Shown piece by piece: positions 42,285-50,477 of a stretch of 55,050 bases of DNA. Each line of letters begins with the position of its first letter. The first letter of the stretch is position 1. The translations under genes and the position numbers were made by a program. This DNA is from Gammaproteobacteria bacterium (GTDB lineage Bacteria > Pseudomonadota > Gammaproteobacteria > Pseudomonadales > Azotimanducaceae): NCBI GenBank assembly GCA_026706665.1, contig JAPOYI010000146.1:1-55050 (forward strand). Direction: 5' to 3'. Below the pieces are notes generated by a model that saw only the letters and a program-made list of their open reading frames with translations, was not told where the DNA came from and did no database searches.

Positions 42285-42923
42285 ATGAATGCGACCGTGA
42301 TCGACACGCTGAGATTCGCGGACAGCCTGAAAGCGGCAGGCTTCGAGGTGCCGCAAGCCGAGGGCTTGGCGCGTGCTCTCGGCGCCGAACTGGCGGAGCG
42401 GATGCTCACCAAAGGCGATCTCGAGGACGCTCTCAGACCAATCAACGGCAAGTTCGAGAGCATCGACGCCAGATTCGAGAGCATCGACGCCAAGTTCAAA
42501 CGTATGGACGCCAGATTCGAAGGCATCGACGCCAGGTTCGACGGTATCGACGCCAGATTGGACGCCATGGACTCCAAATTTGACGCCATGGACTCCAAAT
42601 TTGACGCCATGGACTCCAAATTTGACGCCATGGACTCCAAATTTGACGCCATGGACTCCAAATTTGACGCCATGGACTCCAAATTTGACGCCATGGACTC
42701 CAAATTTGACGCCAAGATCGACTCCGTGCATCGCGAACTCTCCGGCAAGTTCAACACCCTTGTCGGTGTGATGGCTTTGGGGTTCACCCTCCTCGTTGGC
42801 CTCGGCGGGTATAACGCCGTTTCCCCCCGCCTCGCCGAGACGACCAGGCAAGCGCCCGAAACGCATCAGGAGGCGACGGCACTGCCCGTCGCGCCTGCCT
42901 CCCGGCTGCTCGCCGAGGTCTGA
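42285..42923 (+). CDS. DUF1640-like coiled-coil membrane protein with heptad repeats
   Basis: A 212-aa protein on the opposite strand to its neighbours. The N-terminus (VIDTLRFADSLKAAGFEVPQAEGLARAL) matches the DUF1640/CCDC90 start. A heptad zone (about 50-145) follows, made first of degenerate units (FESIDAR, FKRMDAR, FEGIDAR) and then seven identical DAMDSKF units. It ends with a membrane helix (TLVGVMALGFTLLVGLGGY) and an Ala/Pro/Thr-rich tail. A long coiled coil anchored to the membrane is predicted. The function is unknown in bacteria; the eukaryotic relative MCUR1 works with the mitochondrial calcium uniporter. Confidence 0.75.
   Translation: MNATVIDTLRFADSLKAAGFEVPQAEGLARALGAELAERMLTKGDLEDALRPINGKFESIDARFESIDAKFKRMDARFEGIDARFDGIDARLDAMDSKFDAMDSKFDAMDSKFDAMDSKFDAMDSKFDAMDSKFDAMDSKFDAKIDSVHRELSGKFNTLVGVMALGFTLLVGLGGYNAVSPRLAETTRQAPETHQEATALPVAPASRLLAEV
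42561..42707 (+). repeat. Seven identical 21-bp tandem repeats (in-frame minisatellite)
   Basis: The unit encodes DAMDSKF and is repeated seven times without a single base difference, while flanking heptads on the 5' side are diverged. Identity at synonymous positions points to very recent expansion by slippage or unequal exchange. Copy-number change would alter coiled-coil length in steps of one heptad without breaking the frame. Confidence 0.95.
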
Positions 42924-42952
42924 GCCAACCCCTCGTCGCGACTTGGGTCCCG

Positions 42953-44893
42953 CTATCGCCCATCGGGTGCTTCGTCGAAGTACCACGTTGCGGGGTGGTA
43001 GGGGAGCGTCCAGCGGCTGTCCCAGCCCCAGACGCCGGTGGGCGTCACGTTCCTGAGGCGCGTGGAGACGACCACGGGGTGCGGCGCCTGTCCCACCGTG
43101 CCGATGGTCCAGAGATTCTCCGCCGCCGCCGCCAGCAGCGTCTTGGCGGCCTTCGTGCGATGCGCCTCCGTCATCGCGGTACGGAGTTGGCCGCCCCAGT
43201 ACTGGAGGTTGCGGATGAGTTCGGGCGGCTCTTCGCCTAGTTCCCCGCCGGTCTGGTAGTACCGGGCCCAGTGGTTCCACATGGAGAGTTCCCAGCCGGC
43301 ACGGTGCGGATAGAACCAGTCCGGTACCAGCGGGAACAGGATGTCGGTCACCTTGTCCGCATGCCACAGCGTCATCTGCATCCTGTTGGCCTGGGCGCGT
43401 TCAGCCTGCAGGCGTCGCTCGATGGACAAGAGACGCAGGTCGATGCCCACCTCGCGCCAATAGTCCCGCACGAGTTCCATGCTGATGCCCTTGGGCGTCT
43501 CGAAGTCGAGGTACTCCAGCGTGATCGTGAGCTTCGACCCGTCCGGATATTCCCGCAGGCCATCGCCGTCCACGTCGCGAAGTCCCAGTTCATCCAGCAG
43601 GGCACGCGCATAATCCGGGTCATAGCGCAGGTGCGCCTCGGCGAAGCGCCGTTCGTACCAGCGGCTCGACGGGTGGGCCGTCACCTGGCTCGGCACGCCC
43701 TGGCCGAAATAGATGGCCTCGTTCATCTGCTGGCGGTCGATGGCGTGGGAGAGCGCGCGGACGAAACGCCGTTCTCCCCTGCCCCACAACAGTTCCCGGT
43801 ACCTGGGATCCTCGTGGTTGTAGTTTGGCTGGATGGCCAGGTCGCTGACATGCAGACGGCGCCAGATATGCACCTTGTTGACCCCTTTCGCCTCGCCGAG
43901 CTTGAGCAACGGTATGTCCTGGGTCCTGAGCGTCATGGCAGCGAAGTCGAGCTGGCCCGTGGCGGCCTGGAAGGTGATCATCTCCGAGTTTTCCAGCAGG
44001 ATGATCGAATCGATCAAGTCGATGTACGGCAACTGGTTGCCGGCAGGATCGATCTTGAAATAGTAGGGGTTGCGCTCAAGGCGCATCTTGGTGGGTGTGC
44101 GCTGCACCACCTTGTACGCACGCAGGGTCGGCACCCTCGCGGCTTCCTCGTTGCCCCAGCCCCACAGCGCCTGGTACATCGCCATCCAGGTGACGAAACC
44201 CTTTTCCCTCACCAGCGCGTTCAGTTCGTCCCTGTCCCGGTAGGCCGGGTGGTACTGCTTGAAGAAATGCATGGGATCAGCGAAATGGCTGCCGTAATGG
44301 GCAAGGAAATTGGCAAACATCGGGTTCGGTTCGGGGAACACGTACTTGAACGTGAGGTCGTCGATCTTGACGAACTTCGAGCCCCTCACGAGCCGGCGCG
44401 TCACCGGGTTCATTTCCCGGTCCAGCCACACGTGGTTCATCCGGAACATGAAGTCGTCGGAGGTCAGGGGATGGCCGTCAGACCACTTGATCCCCGGGCG
44501 CAGCCGGATGGTCGTCACGCGGCCGTCCTCGCTCAGGCTCCAGGACTCCGCCAGGTTGGGCAGCACATTGCGCAGGTCCGCCGAGATCGTAAGGACATGC
44601 TCGAAGTTGAAGAACTGCCAGTTGTCCCACAGCGTGATGCGCGCGGTACCGCCGTAGCTGCCGATACTCCGGTACGGGCGGACGACGACCGGATCGTCAG
44701 GCAGGCGTTGTTCCACTGGCGGAAGATCCTGGCCGTCGAGGAACGGGCTCTGGGAGAAGTGCGTGATGCCGAGTTCACTGGCGGTCTCCGGCGGGGCGAA
44801 CCACCGGTCGGGTAGCGGCACCGAATCCTCCGCTGCAACGCAGACGGCCGCGCCCGAAAGACAGGCCCACGACAAGGCAAGGTTGAGCTTCAT
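42953..44893 (-). CDS. ABC transporter substrate-binding protein, copy 4
   Basis: A 646-aa binding protein with signal NLALSWACLSGAAVCVAA (about 4-21). The mature start PDRWFAPPETASELGI and YRSIGSYGGTARITLWD differ from copies 1-3 in the same way as copy 5 does, defining subgroup B. DFMFRMNHVWLDREMNP replaces DFMFRFNHDWL. The C-terminus is WYFDEAPDGR. All conserved blocks and no frameshift. A promoter-like element precedes the ATG by 6 bp. Confidence 0.9.
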   Translation of the reverse strand: MKLNLALSWACLSGAAVCVAAEDSVPLPDRWFAPPETASELGITHFSQSPFLDGQDLPPVEQRLPDDPVVVRPYRSIGSYGGTARITLWDNWQFFNFEHVLTISADLRNVLPNLAESWSLSEDGRVTTIRLRPGIKWSDGHPLTSDDFMFRMNHVWLDREMNPVTRRLVRGSKFVKIDDLTFKYVFPEPNPMFANFLAHYGSHFADPMHFFKQYHPAYRDRDELNALVREKGFVTWMAMYQALWGWGNEEAARVPTLRAYKVVQRTPTKMRLERNPYYFKIDPAGNQLPYIDLIDSIILLENSEMITFQAATGQLDFAAMTLRTQDIPLLKLGEAKGVNKVHIWRRLHVSDLAIQPNYNHEDPRYRELLWGRGERRFVRALSHAIDRQQMNEAIYFGQGVPSQVTAHPSSRWYERRFAEAHLRYDPDYARALLDELGLRDVDGDGLREYPDGSKLTITLEYLDFETPKGISMELVRDYWREVGIDLRLLSIERRLQAERAQANRMQMTLWHADKVTDILFPLVPDWFYPHRAGWELSMWNHWARYYQTGGELGEEPPELIRNLQYWGGQLRTAMTEAHRTKAAKTLLAAAAENLWTIGTVGQAPHPVVVSTRLRNVTPTGVWGWDSRWTLPYHPATWYFDEAPDGR

Positions 44894-44899
44894 TGCGCC

Positions 44900-44929
44900 A
44901 TGATGGCGACCGTCCTGCGGGCGCGTCAA
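44900..44929 (-). promoter_or_regulatory. Leaderless-type promoter of binding protein copy 4
   Basis: TTGACG, 18 bp, CATCAT, 6 bp and ATG. The 18-bp spacer has drifted from that of copy 3, but both hexamers and the distance to the start codon are the same. No Shine-Dalgarno fits in the gap. Confidence 0.55.
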
Positions 44930-44990
44930 CGAGCGCCTATCCCTCGTCCAGTGCGGCAATTGAGCGTCTCGGCCCGGCTTGGGGACCGAC

Positions 44991-47018
44991 CTACTCCTCG
45001 CCGGGAGTCTCGTCGATGTACCACGTCGCCGGATGGTAGGCCAGGGTCCAGCGATTGTCCCAGCCCCAGATACCGGTCGGCGTCACGTTCTTGAGGCGCG
45101 TGGAGACAACCACGGGATGCGGCGCCTGTCCCACCGTGCCGATGGTCCAGAGATTCTCGGCCGCCGCCGCCAGTAGCGTCTTTGCCGCCCGCGTGCGACG
45201 CGCCTCCGTGGTCGCGGTTCGCAGTTCGTCGCCCCAGTTCTGGAGGTTGCGGATCAGTTCGGGAGGCTCTTCGCCGAGTTCGCCGTCGGTCTGGTAATAC
45301 CGGGACCAGTGGTTCCACATGGCGATGTCCCACCCCGAGCGGTGCGGGTAGAACCAGTCCGGCACCAGGGGAAACAGGATGTCGATCACCTTGTCCGCGT
45401 GCCACAGCGTCATCTGCATCCTGTTGGCCTGGGCGCGTTCGGCCTGCAACCGTCTCTCCACCGACTTCAGCCGCACGTCGACACCCACTTCCCGCCAGTA
45501 GTTGCGCACGAGTTCCATGGTGATGCCCTTGGGGGTCTCGAAGTCGAGATACTCGAGCGTGATCGTGAGCTTCAATCCGTCCGGGTACTCACGCAGGCCG
45601 TCTCCGTCCAAGTCCACCAGGCCGAGTTCATCCAGCAGGGCGCGGGCGTATTCCGGGTCGTAGCGGATGTGGGCTTCGGCGAAGCGTTGTTCATACCAGC
45701 GGCTCGAGGGGTGGGCCGTCACCTGGCTCGGCGCGCCCCGGCCGAAGTAGACGACCTCGTTTATCTGGTCGCGGTCGATGGCGTGCGAGAGGGCGCGGAC
45801 GAAACGCCGCTCTCCGCTGCCCCACAATAACGCTCGATATTTCGGGTCGGGGTAGTTGTAGTTCGGCTGTATCGCCACGTCGCTGACATGCACGCGCCGC
45901 CAGATGTGCACCTTGTTGACACCCTTCGCTTCACCGAGCTTGAGCAGGGGGATGTCCTGGGTTTTGAGCGTGTAGGCGGCGAAATCGAGCTGGCCGGTAG
46001 CGGCCTGGAAGGCGATCATCTGGGAATTCTCCATCACGATGATCGCATCAACCGCGTCGATGTAGGGCAACTGGTTGCCGGCGGGGTCGATCTTGAAGTA
46101 GTAGGGGTTTCGCTCAAGGCGCATCTTGGTGGGCGTGCGTTCAACGACCCTGTATGCACGCAGGGTCGGCACCTTCGATGCCTCCTCGTTGCCCCAGCCC
46201 ATCAAGGTCCGGTACATGGCCATCCACGTGATGAAACCCATTTCCTCGGCCAGCGCTTCCAACTCGTCCCGGTCCCGGTACGCCGGGTGGTACTGCCTGA
46301 AGAAGTGCATGGGGTCGGCAAACTGGCTGCCGTAATGAGCAAAGAAGCCGGCGAACATCGGGTTTGGTTCGAGGAACACGTACTGGAACGTGACGTCGTC
46401 GATCTTGACGAACTTCGAGCCCCTCACGAGCCGGCGCGTCACCGGGTTCATTTCGGGGTCCAGCCACACGTGGTTCATCCGGAACATGAAGTCGTCGGCG
46501 GTCAGCGGCGCGCCGTCGGACCACTTGATCCCCGGGCGCAGGCGGATCGTCGTGATCCGGCCGTCCTCGCTCAGGCTCCACGACTCCGCCAGGTTCGGCA
46601 GGACGTTGCGCATGTCCGCCGAGATCGTGAGCGCGTGTTCCCCACTGAAAAACTGCCACGAGTCCCACAGCGTAATGCGCGCGGTACCGCCGTACTTGCC
46701 AATACTCCTGTACGGCTGGATAACCACCGGATCGTCCGGCAGGCGTTCCTCCACCGGCGGCAAGTCCCGGCCATCCAGGAACGGGCTCTGGGAGAAACGC
46801 GTGACGCCAAGTTCACTCGCCGTTCTGGGCGCGGCGAACCATTCGGGTGGCAAAAAACGATTTTCCGACTGCTGCGCCGTGATACATCCCCCGGCGATAG
46901 TCACGACCCAAGTCAGGAGGGCGCGAGCACTATCTCCCAAGCAACATTCGAATCTACGTCGACCACAAGACCGGAGGCGTTCAGAGAAGTTCTTCCTCAA
47001 CGAAACGTATGTCTCCAT
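44991..47018 (-). CDS. ABC transporter substrate-binding protein, copy 5
   Basis: A protein of up to 675 aa, subgroup B. The start is uncertain: the ATG at 47018 gives about 40 basic, Cys-containing residues before the hydrophobic core ALLTWVVTIAGGC, longer than a usual signal peptide; downstream TTG or GTG codons are possible. AGGC at the end of the core could be a lipobox. The mature part runs from FLPPEWFAAPRTASELG through YRSIGKYGGTARITLWD to WYIDETPGEE. The TTGACG element of the other copies is not found here, so this copy may be regulated differently. Confidence 0.85.
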   Translation of the reverse strand: METYVSLRKNFSERLRSCGRRRFECCLGDSARALLTWVVTIAGGCITAQQSENRFLPPEWFAAPRTASELGVTRFSQSPFLDGRDLPPVEERLPDDPVVIQPYRSIGKYGGTARITLWDSWQFFSGEHALTISADMRNVLPNLAESWSLSEDGRITTIRLRPGIKWSDGAPLTADDFMFRMNHVWLDPEMNPVTRRLVRGSKFVKIDDVTFQYVFLEPNPMFAGFFAHYGSQFADPMHFFRQYHPAYRDRDELEALAEEMGFITWMAMYRTLMGWGNEEASKVPTLRAYRVVERTPTKMRLERNPYYFKIDPAGNQLPYIDAVDAIIVMENSQMIAFQAATGQLDFAAYTLKTQDIPLLKLGEAKGVNKVHIWRRVHVSDVAIQPNYNYPDPKYRALLWGSGERRFVRALSHAIDRDQINEVVYFGRGAPSQVTAHPSSRWYEQRFAEAHIRYDPEYARALLDELGLVDLDGDGLREYPDGLKLTITLEYLDFETPKGITMELVRNYWREVGVDVRLKSVERRLQAERAQANRMQMTLWHADKVIDILFPLVPDWFYPHRSGWDIAMWNHWSRYYQTDGELGEEPPELIRNLQNWGDELRTATTEARRTRAAKTLLAAAAENLWTIGTVGQAPHPVVVSTRLKNVTPTGIWGWDNRWTLAYHPATWYIDETPGEE

Positions 47019-47220
47019 CGAGATCGTGTCCACTGCAAACACCATTTGGACGTGGCCCTGCAAGAGACCAAGGCGCGCTCTCGAACATCACCGAGACTTC
47101 TGCAACCGAGCTGCTCCCACCACGAAAATACGAAGAGCTGGACCTATGTCCCAACACCATTTTGGCTGTCGAAGTGTTACCGCAGTAGGGCTAGGACTCC
47201 ACAGGTTCTTTGATAGGCGT

Positions 47221-47943
47221 TCAGATGGTCTTCGGCTGGTCGAGAATGTCAAGGTGTCGCGCAGAGCTGAGGCGAGCATTACGGGAAAGAACCCGATGGA
47301 GCTTCTCCGAAAACCGTCTTGTCCTAACTATGTCGTGGATCTCGCGACGTCTATCCGGATTGAGCGCGTACTTCCTTCTGCTGCGGCTTGGCTTCTGAAT
47401 GAGCAGGGAATCAGAGTACAGATCGTTTATGACATCCGGAAGTTGGTCGGCGAACTCTTCGCTCAAACCGCGGCCTTTAGGCAGGTCGCTTGCCCACATG
47501 TAGCCTTTGTTTCGCCCGCCCCACATGTTGTGTCGTTCGAGTTTGGCTATAAGCAGTAGTGCAACAACCAGCTTTCGTGGAAGCATCGGTTCTCCACGAA
47601 GGTGTTGGTCTCGCGCTTCTTGCAGGATGTTCATGATGTCCGTGATGCTCTGGGAACTCCCAACCCACACTCCAGCACGGCCCGCCAAACGCTCCCTGAG
47701 CTCCACAACTACGCGTTCTTGAACATTTCGAAGTAGAACGCATGGACCGATTGCGCCCTTGATCATCGATGCAACCTCATTGATCGATACAGAGCAGCTC
47801 AGGTCATATTCCCGCGTGTGGAGGCTCCAGTCTGACCACGACGAATCTGAAGAAATCACCGCCCTGATTTCTTCTAGCCAGCACCCCATCATAGGGTTGT
47901 GACGTGAGTTTGGGTGGCATAAGTAGATGCGCTTGCGTGACAC
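47221..47943 (-). CDS. Unknown protein with C-terminal winged-helix-like region, paired with a LOTUS-like gene
   Basis: A 240-aa protein with a GTG start at 47943. The N-terminal half has RIYLCHPNSRHNPMMGCWL, then IKGAIGPCVLLRNVQ. The C-terminal third (SEEFADQLPDVINDLYSDSLL followed by SRRKYALNPDRRREI) has the look of a winged helix ending in a 'YALNP' wing. No catalytic motif is recognised. GC is visibly lower than in the transporter genes. It lies 34 bp downstream of the LOTUS-like gene on the same strand, most likely one operon. Confidence 0.5.
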   Translation of the reverse strand: MSRKRIYLCHPNSRHNPMMGCWLEEIRAVISSDSSWSDWSLHTREYDLSCSVSINEVASMIKGAIGPCVLLRNVQERVVVELRERLAGRAGVWVGSSQSITDIMNILQEARDQHLRGEPMLPRKLVVALLLIAKLERHNMWGGRNKGYMWASDLPKGRGLSEEFADQLPDVINDLYSDSLLIQKPSRSRRKYALNPDRRREIHDIVRTRRFSEKLHRVLSRNARLSSARHLDILDQPKTI

Positions 47944-47977
47944 GCGCCCTTCGGAAGCTCATCGACCTTGGTTGGGG

Positions 47978-48853
47978 TCAGGACTGTGCTGACCGCCCCA
48001 TGAGTGCCCGAAGAATATATTTTGATGGAATGGACACATCGAGCAACCATTCGATCGGAGCGCCTTCAAAGGCCTTGATGACGATTGAACGTAGCGCGGC
48101 TTCGTCCCACTGAAGGTTGGATCCAAGCAGCGGGTGGGATGGCGGCAGCCGCTCAATGCGCACTCGATTTCGAAAAGCGATCGTATGACTTAAGCCGTTC
48201 TCATTGCACCATTGGCGAACTTGCTGCGTAACTAGGCTTGATCGGCGTCGATTCCATTCGGCCACTAGGGCCGGGGAATGCTCCCCAAGTGCCAGTCTAA
48301 ACGTACGGTACCAATCATCAGCAACAAGCGAATCAAGGATTTTCGAATTAGACATCAGACCTAGCTCGCCGAGGAACTCCTTTGCCCAGTCGCGCTGAGT
48401 CTCAGCAGGAACTGGTGCCAACTCAATCCAATCTTCCGAGGGACTGGGAGGTTCCTGTAGTCCTGCAAGCACCTCCGCCGACTCCTTGTTTAGGAATCGC
48501 CTCCCTGGCGGTTCCTCCATCACAAAAGCCCGCCAGACTTCCGAACGCAGCAGTTGATTAGACATCGAACGACTGTCGCCCGAGGCAGTTGTAGGACCGC
48601 GTACTGGAGGTTCTTTGTCCTCAAGCTTGATTGCGAAAGCGCCGCGGCTAGTCTCGTCAATTCTCAGTAGTCCTTGATCCTCCATCAGATGCAGCAAGTC
48701 CTTAAGCGCCTTGAATCCGTGCTCCTCCCAACGCGGACCTCCGTGCGCTGCTCTGAGCATGAGGCCGACACGCGATGCCGGAATGAGTTCACCGGGAAGG
48801 GATTGGGATCTGATCAATTCGTATGCGGATACGACATATCCAAGTCGGTCCAT
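47978..48853 (-). CDS. LOTUS/OST-HTH-like domain protein of unknown function
   Basis: A 291-aa protein. The first about 75 residues (ASRVGLMLRAAHGGPRWEEHG, FKALKDLLHLMEDQGLLRI) follow the OST-HTH/LOTUS pattern, a small winged-helix RNA-binding module with the 'GF..L.DLL' signature. The rest (about 90-291) is acidic and helical, with EDWIELAPVPAETQRDW, EWNRRRSSLVTQQVRQW and a C-terminal LRALMGRSAQS, matching nothing I know. No NYN nuclease domain is attached, unlike many bacterial LOTUS proteins. A 26-bp palindrome lies just before the ATG. Confidence 0.55.
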   Translation of the reverse strand: MDRLGYVVSAYELIRSQSLPGELIPASRVGLMLRAAHGGPRWEEHGFKALKDLLHLMEDQGLLRIDETSRGAFAIKLEDKEPPVRGPTTASGDSRSMSNQLLRSEVWRAFVMEEPPGRRFLNKESAEVLAGLQEPPSPSEDWIELAPVPAETQRDWAKEFLGELGLMSNSKILDSLVADDWYRTFRLALGEHSPALVAEWNRRRSSLVTQQVRQWCNENGLSHTIAFRNRVRIERLPPSHPLLGSNLQWDEAALRSIVIKAFEGAPIEWLLDVSIPSKYILRALMGRSAQS

Positions 48854-48873
48854 TCTGAGTCCCCCGTTCGATT

Positions 48874-48899
48874 GCCCCTTAGGTCTAGACCTAAGGGGC
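48874..48899. promoter_or_regulatory. Perfect 26-bp palindrome upstream of the LOTUS-like gene
   Basis: GCCCCTTAGGTCT and its exact inverse AGACCTAAGGGGC meet without spacer, 20 bp before the ATG at 48853 (minus strand). There is no T-tract, so it looks more like an operator or a recombination/element site than a terminator. Confidence 0.65.
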
Positions 48900-49236
48900 G
48901 AAAATCAGTTTACGTTGATGCAGGGACTCAACGGACAGAGCATGTATCTATCGGCTTCTTTGACTAGGCGCCTGCACGCCTTGGAAGCCGACTCTCTACC
49001 GCATTTGGCCTCCACTCCCCCGATACGGCGTCGAATCTCTCCAACGCCTTCCCCGACCCTTGCGGATTAGCTATCAGGGGACCTTGTGGCACCGGCAATA
49101 TGGAATAGTGCGGCAGCCATGTCAACCCCACGCACTATCCCACCAGGGCTATTGCACGCTAGGCGCAACGCGCTGATTGCGGCGATTTGTCGAAAGGTAC
49201 TGGCTTTCGGCGAGCGATGCTGTACAACGCGGGTGC
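48900..49236. other. Non-coding stretch before the DruA-like fragment
   Basis: No gene or fragment recognised. It contains an inverted repeat, ATAGTGCG (49106-49113) with CGCACTAT (49132-49139), in a region of moderate GC, just before the GC jumps at the DUF4338 fragment. This could be an end of a former mobile element. Confidence 0.3.
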
Positions 49237-49716
49237 ATGGCGGACGTTCTGGACCGACGGGCGGTGGTGGTGGGCGAAGTCGAGGTGCGCGCGGACGAGC
49301 GGCGGCGCTGGGACGAGCTGATGCGCGCGCACCACTACCTGGGGTTCAAGCAGTTCGCGGGTCGGGGGTTGCGCCATGTGGCGACGTGGCGGGGACACTG
49401 GCTGGCGCTGCTCGGCTGGCAGTCGGGGGCGTTCAAGTGCGCGCCGCGGGACCGGTGGGTGGGGTGGCACCGGTCGGTGCAGTTCCGGCGTCTGCACCTG
49501 ATCGCGAACAACACGCGCTTCCTGGTGCTGCCGGAGGCGTCGGGGATCGCGAACCTGGCGTCGCGGTCGTTGTCGCGCAGCGCGCGGCGGCTGAGCGCGG
49601 ACTGGGCGGCGTGGTACGGCCACCCGCTGGAACTCGCGGAGACGCGTCAAGCGGATGGCTTGGCGTATGCCGAGCATGATGCGTCCTCTCGGCGCCACAA
49701 ATCGCCACTACGGTGA
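49237..49716 (+). pseudogene. Truncated DruA-like (DUF4338) gene
   Basis: From ATG 49237 the frame gives EVEVRADERRRWDELMRAHHYLG, the DUF4338 start, and continues with GRGLRHVATWRGHWLALLGW, RDRWVGWHRSVQFRRLHLIANNTRFLVLP and RSARRLSADWAAWYGHPLEL. Family members continue with 'E.FVDP.R..GTCY.A..W'; here the match ends after LAETRQADGL and the last 25 residues are unrelated, overlapping the HNH gene. DUF4338 covers DruA of the Druantia anti-phage systems and related transposon-linked proteins. GC is very high and unlike both neighbours, as expected for an inserted piece. Confidence 0.65.
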
Positions 49717-50313
49717 CGCTTCGCCCGCATCGGGTACGTCGTTTCCCAGGATCTGTAACAGAACCTGCATGAAGAACGAACGCGTCGCGCAGAAAGCCTC
49801 TCGCACATCTGCAGCCGGGCAATCGGACAGCACGGATTCCAGCGCAGCGGCCTCCCGCCGATCGATAGTGAGTTCGTAAGCCTTGCGCACCTCAACGACC
49901 CGGCCCGCAAACCAGCACCGGTTCGTTTCCGGTAGCCACTCTGCAGCATCCCTGGCGCCCTTCTCGCGGTTGACGGCAGGCGCAGCCAACGTCAGGTTGC
50001 GCAAATCGGAAGCGAATCGGCGCCTGGTCTGCTGGTCCGCCATGCACAGCCCGCTGTCATGGGCTTGGGAAACCGCAACCATGTGTTCGATTTCCGTCTC
50101 CCTGCTCGACCCGAACTGCGCACACGTGTAAGGGCTGATCAGATCTCCCAACCCGGCGATGATGTCGTCCTCCACGGACTGCGGGTACCGGTAGTCGTCT
50201 CGATCATACGGCGCGCAACGGTGTTCGGGCGCGACGACCAGGCCCCTCCATGTGGTTTCTCCCTCGCTCATCGTCGCGCAGAACAACAACAACCCGGCCA
50301 AGTACCGAAACAT
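49708..50313 (-). CDS. Exported HNH-type nuclease (DUF1524-like)
   Basis: A 201-aa protein with an N-terminal signal (YLAGLLLFCATMSEG). The core motif TEIEHMVAVSQAHDSGLC followed by RNLTLAAPAVNREKGARDAAEWLP has the His and Asn/Asp pattern of HNH/DUF1524 nucleases, and NRCWFAGRVVEVRKAYELTIDRREAAALE is the usual end of this group. Four Cys could make disulfides, fitting an extracytoplasmic enzyme. It ends in the last bases of the DruA-like fragment and is divergent from the serine hydrolase. Nutrient scavenging of DNA is a plausible role. Confidence 0.75.
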   Translation of the reverse strand: MFRYLAGLLLFCATMSEGETTWRGLVVAPEHRCAPYDRDDYRYPQSVEDDIIAGLGDLISPYTCAQFGSSRETEIEHMVAVSQAHDSGLCMADQQTRRRFASDLRNLTLAAPAVNREKGARDAAEWLPETNRCWFAGRVVEVRKAYELTIDRREAAALESVLSDCPAADVREAFCATRSFFMQVLLQILGNDVPDAGEASP

Positions 50314-50477
50314 GCGGAGGACTCTGTACGCAAATGGCGCAAGGCACTGTGCGACATCCGCCGTTTACGCGCAAGCAACCGCCGACGAGACGGGACTCCG
50401 GCTCACAGGGCGCCGCGCCTGTTCGAAAGGCTGGTAGGCTTGCACCGCCATGGCAAGACGGGAACAGGAGAACCACC

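Noticed and set aside
42561-42707. CRISPR-like array of short repeats
   Set aside because: Repeats are contiguous, 21 bp, without spacers and in frame with a coiled-coil gene.
42186-43367. Minus-strand frame of 393 codons through the 21-bp repeats and the end of copy 4
   Set aside because: Repeats without stops stay open in other frames too. The plus-strand product has a clear DUF1640 start and membrane helix, the antisense one only low-complexity repeats.
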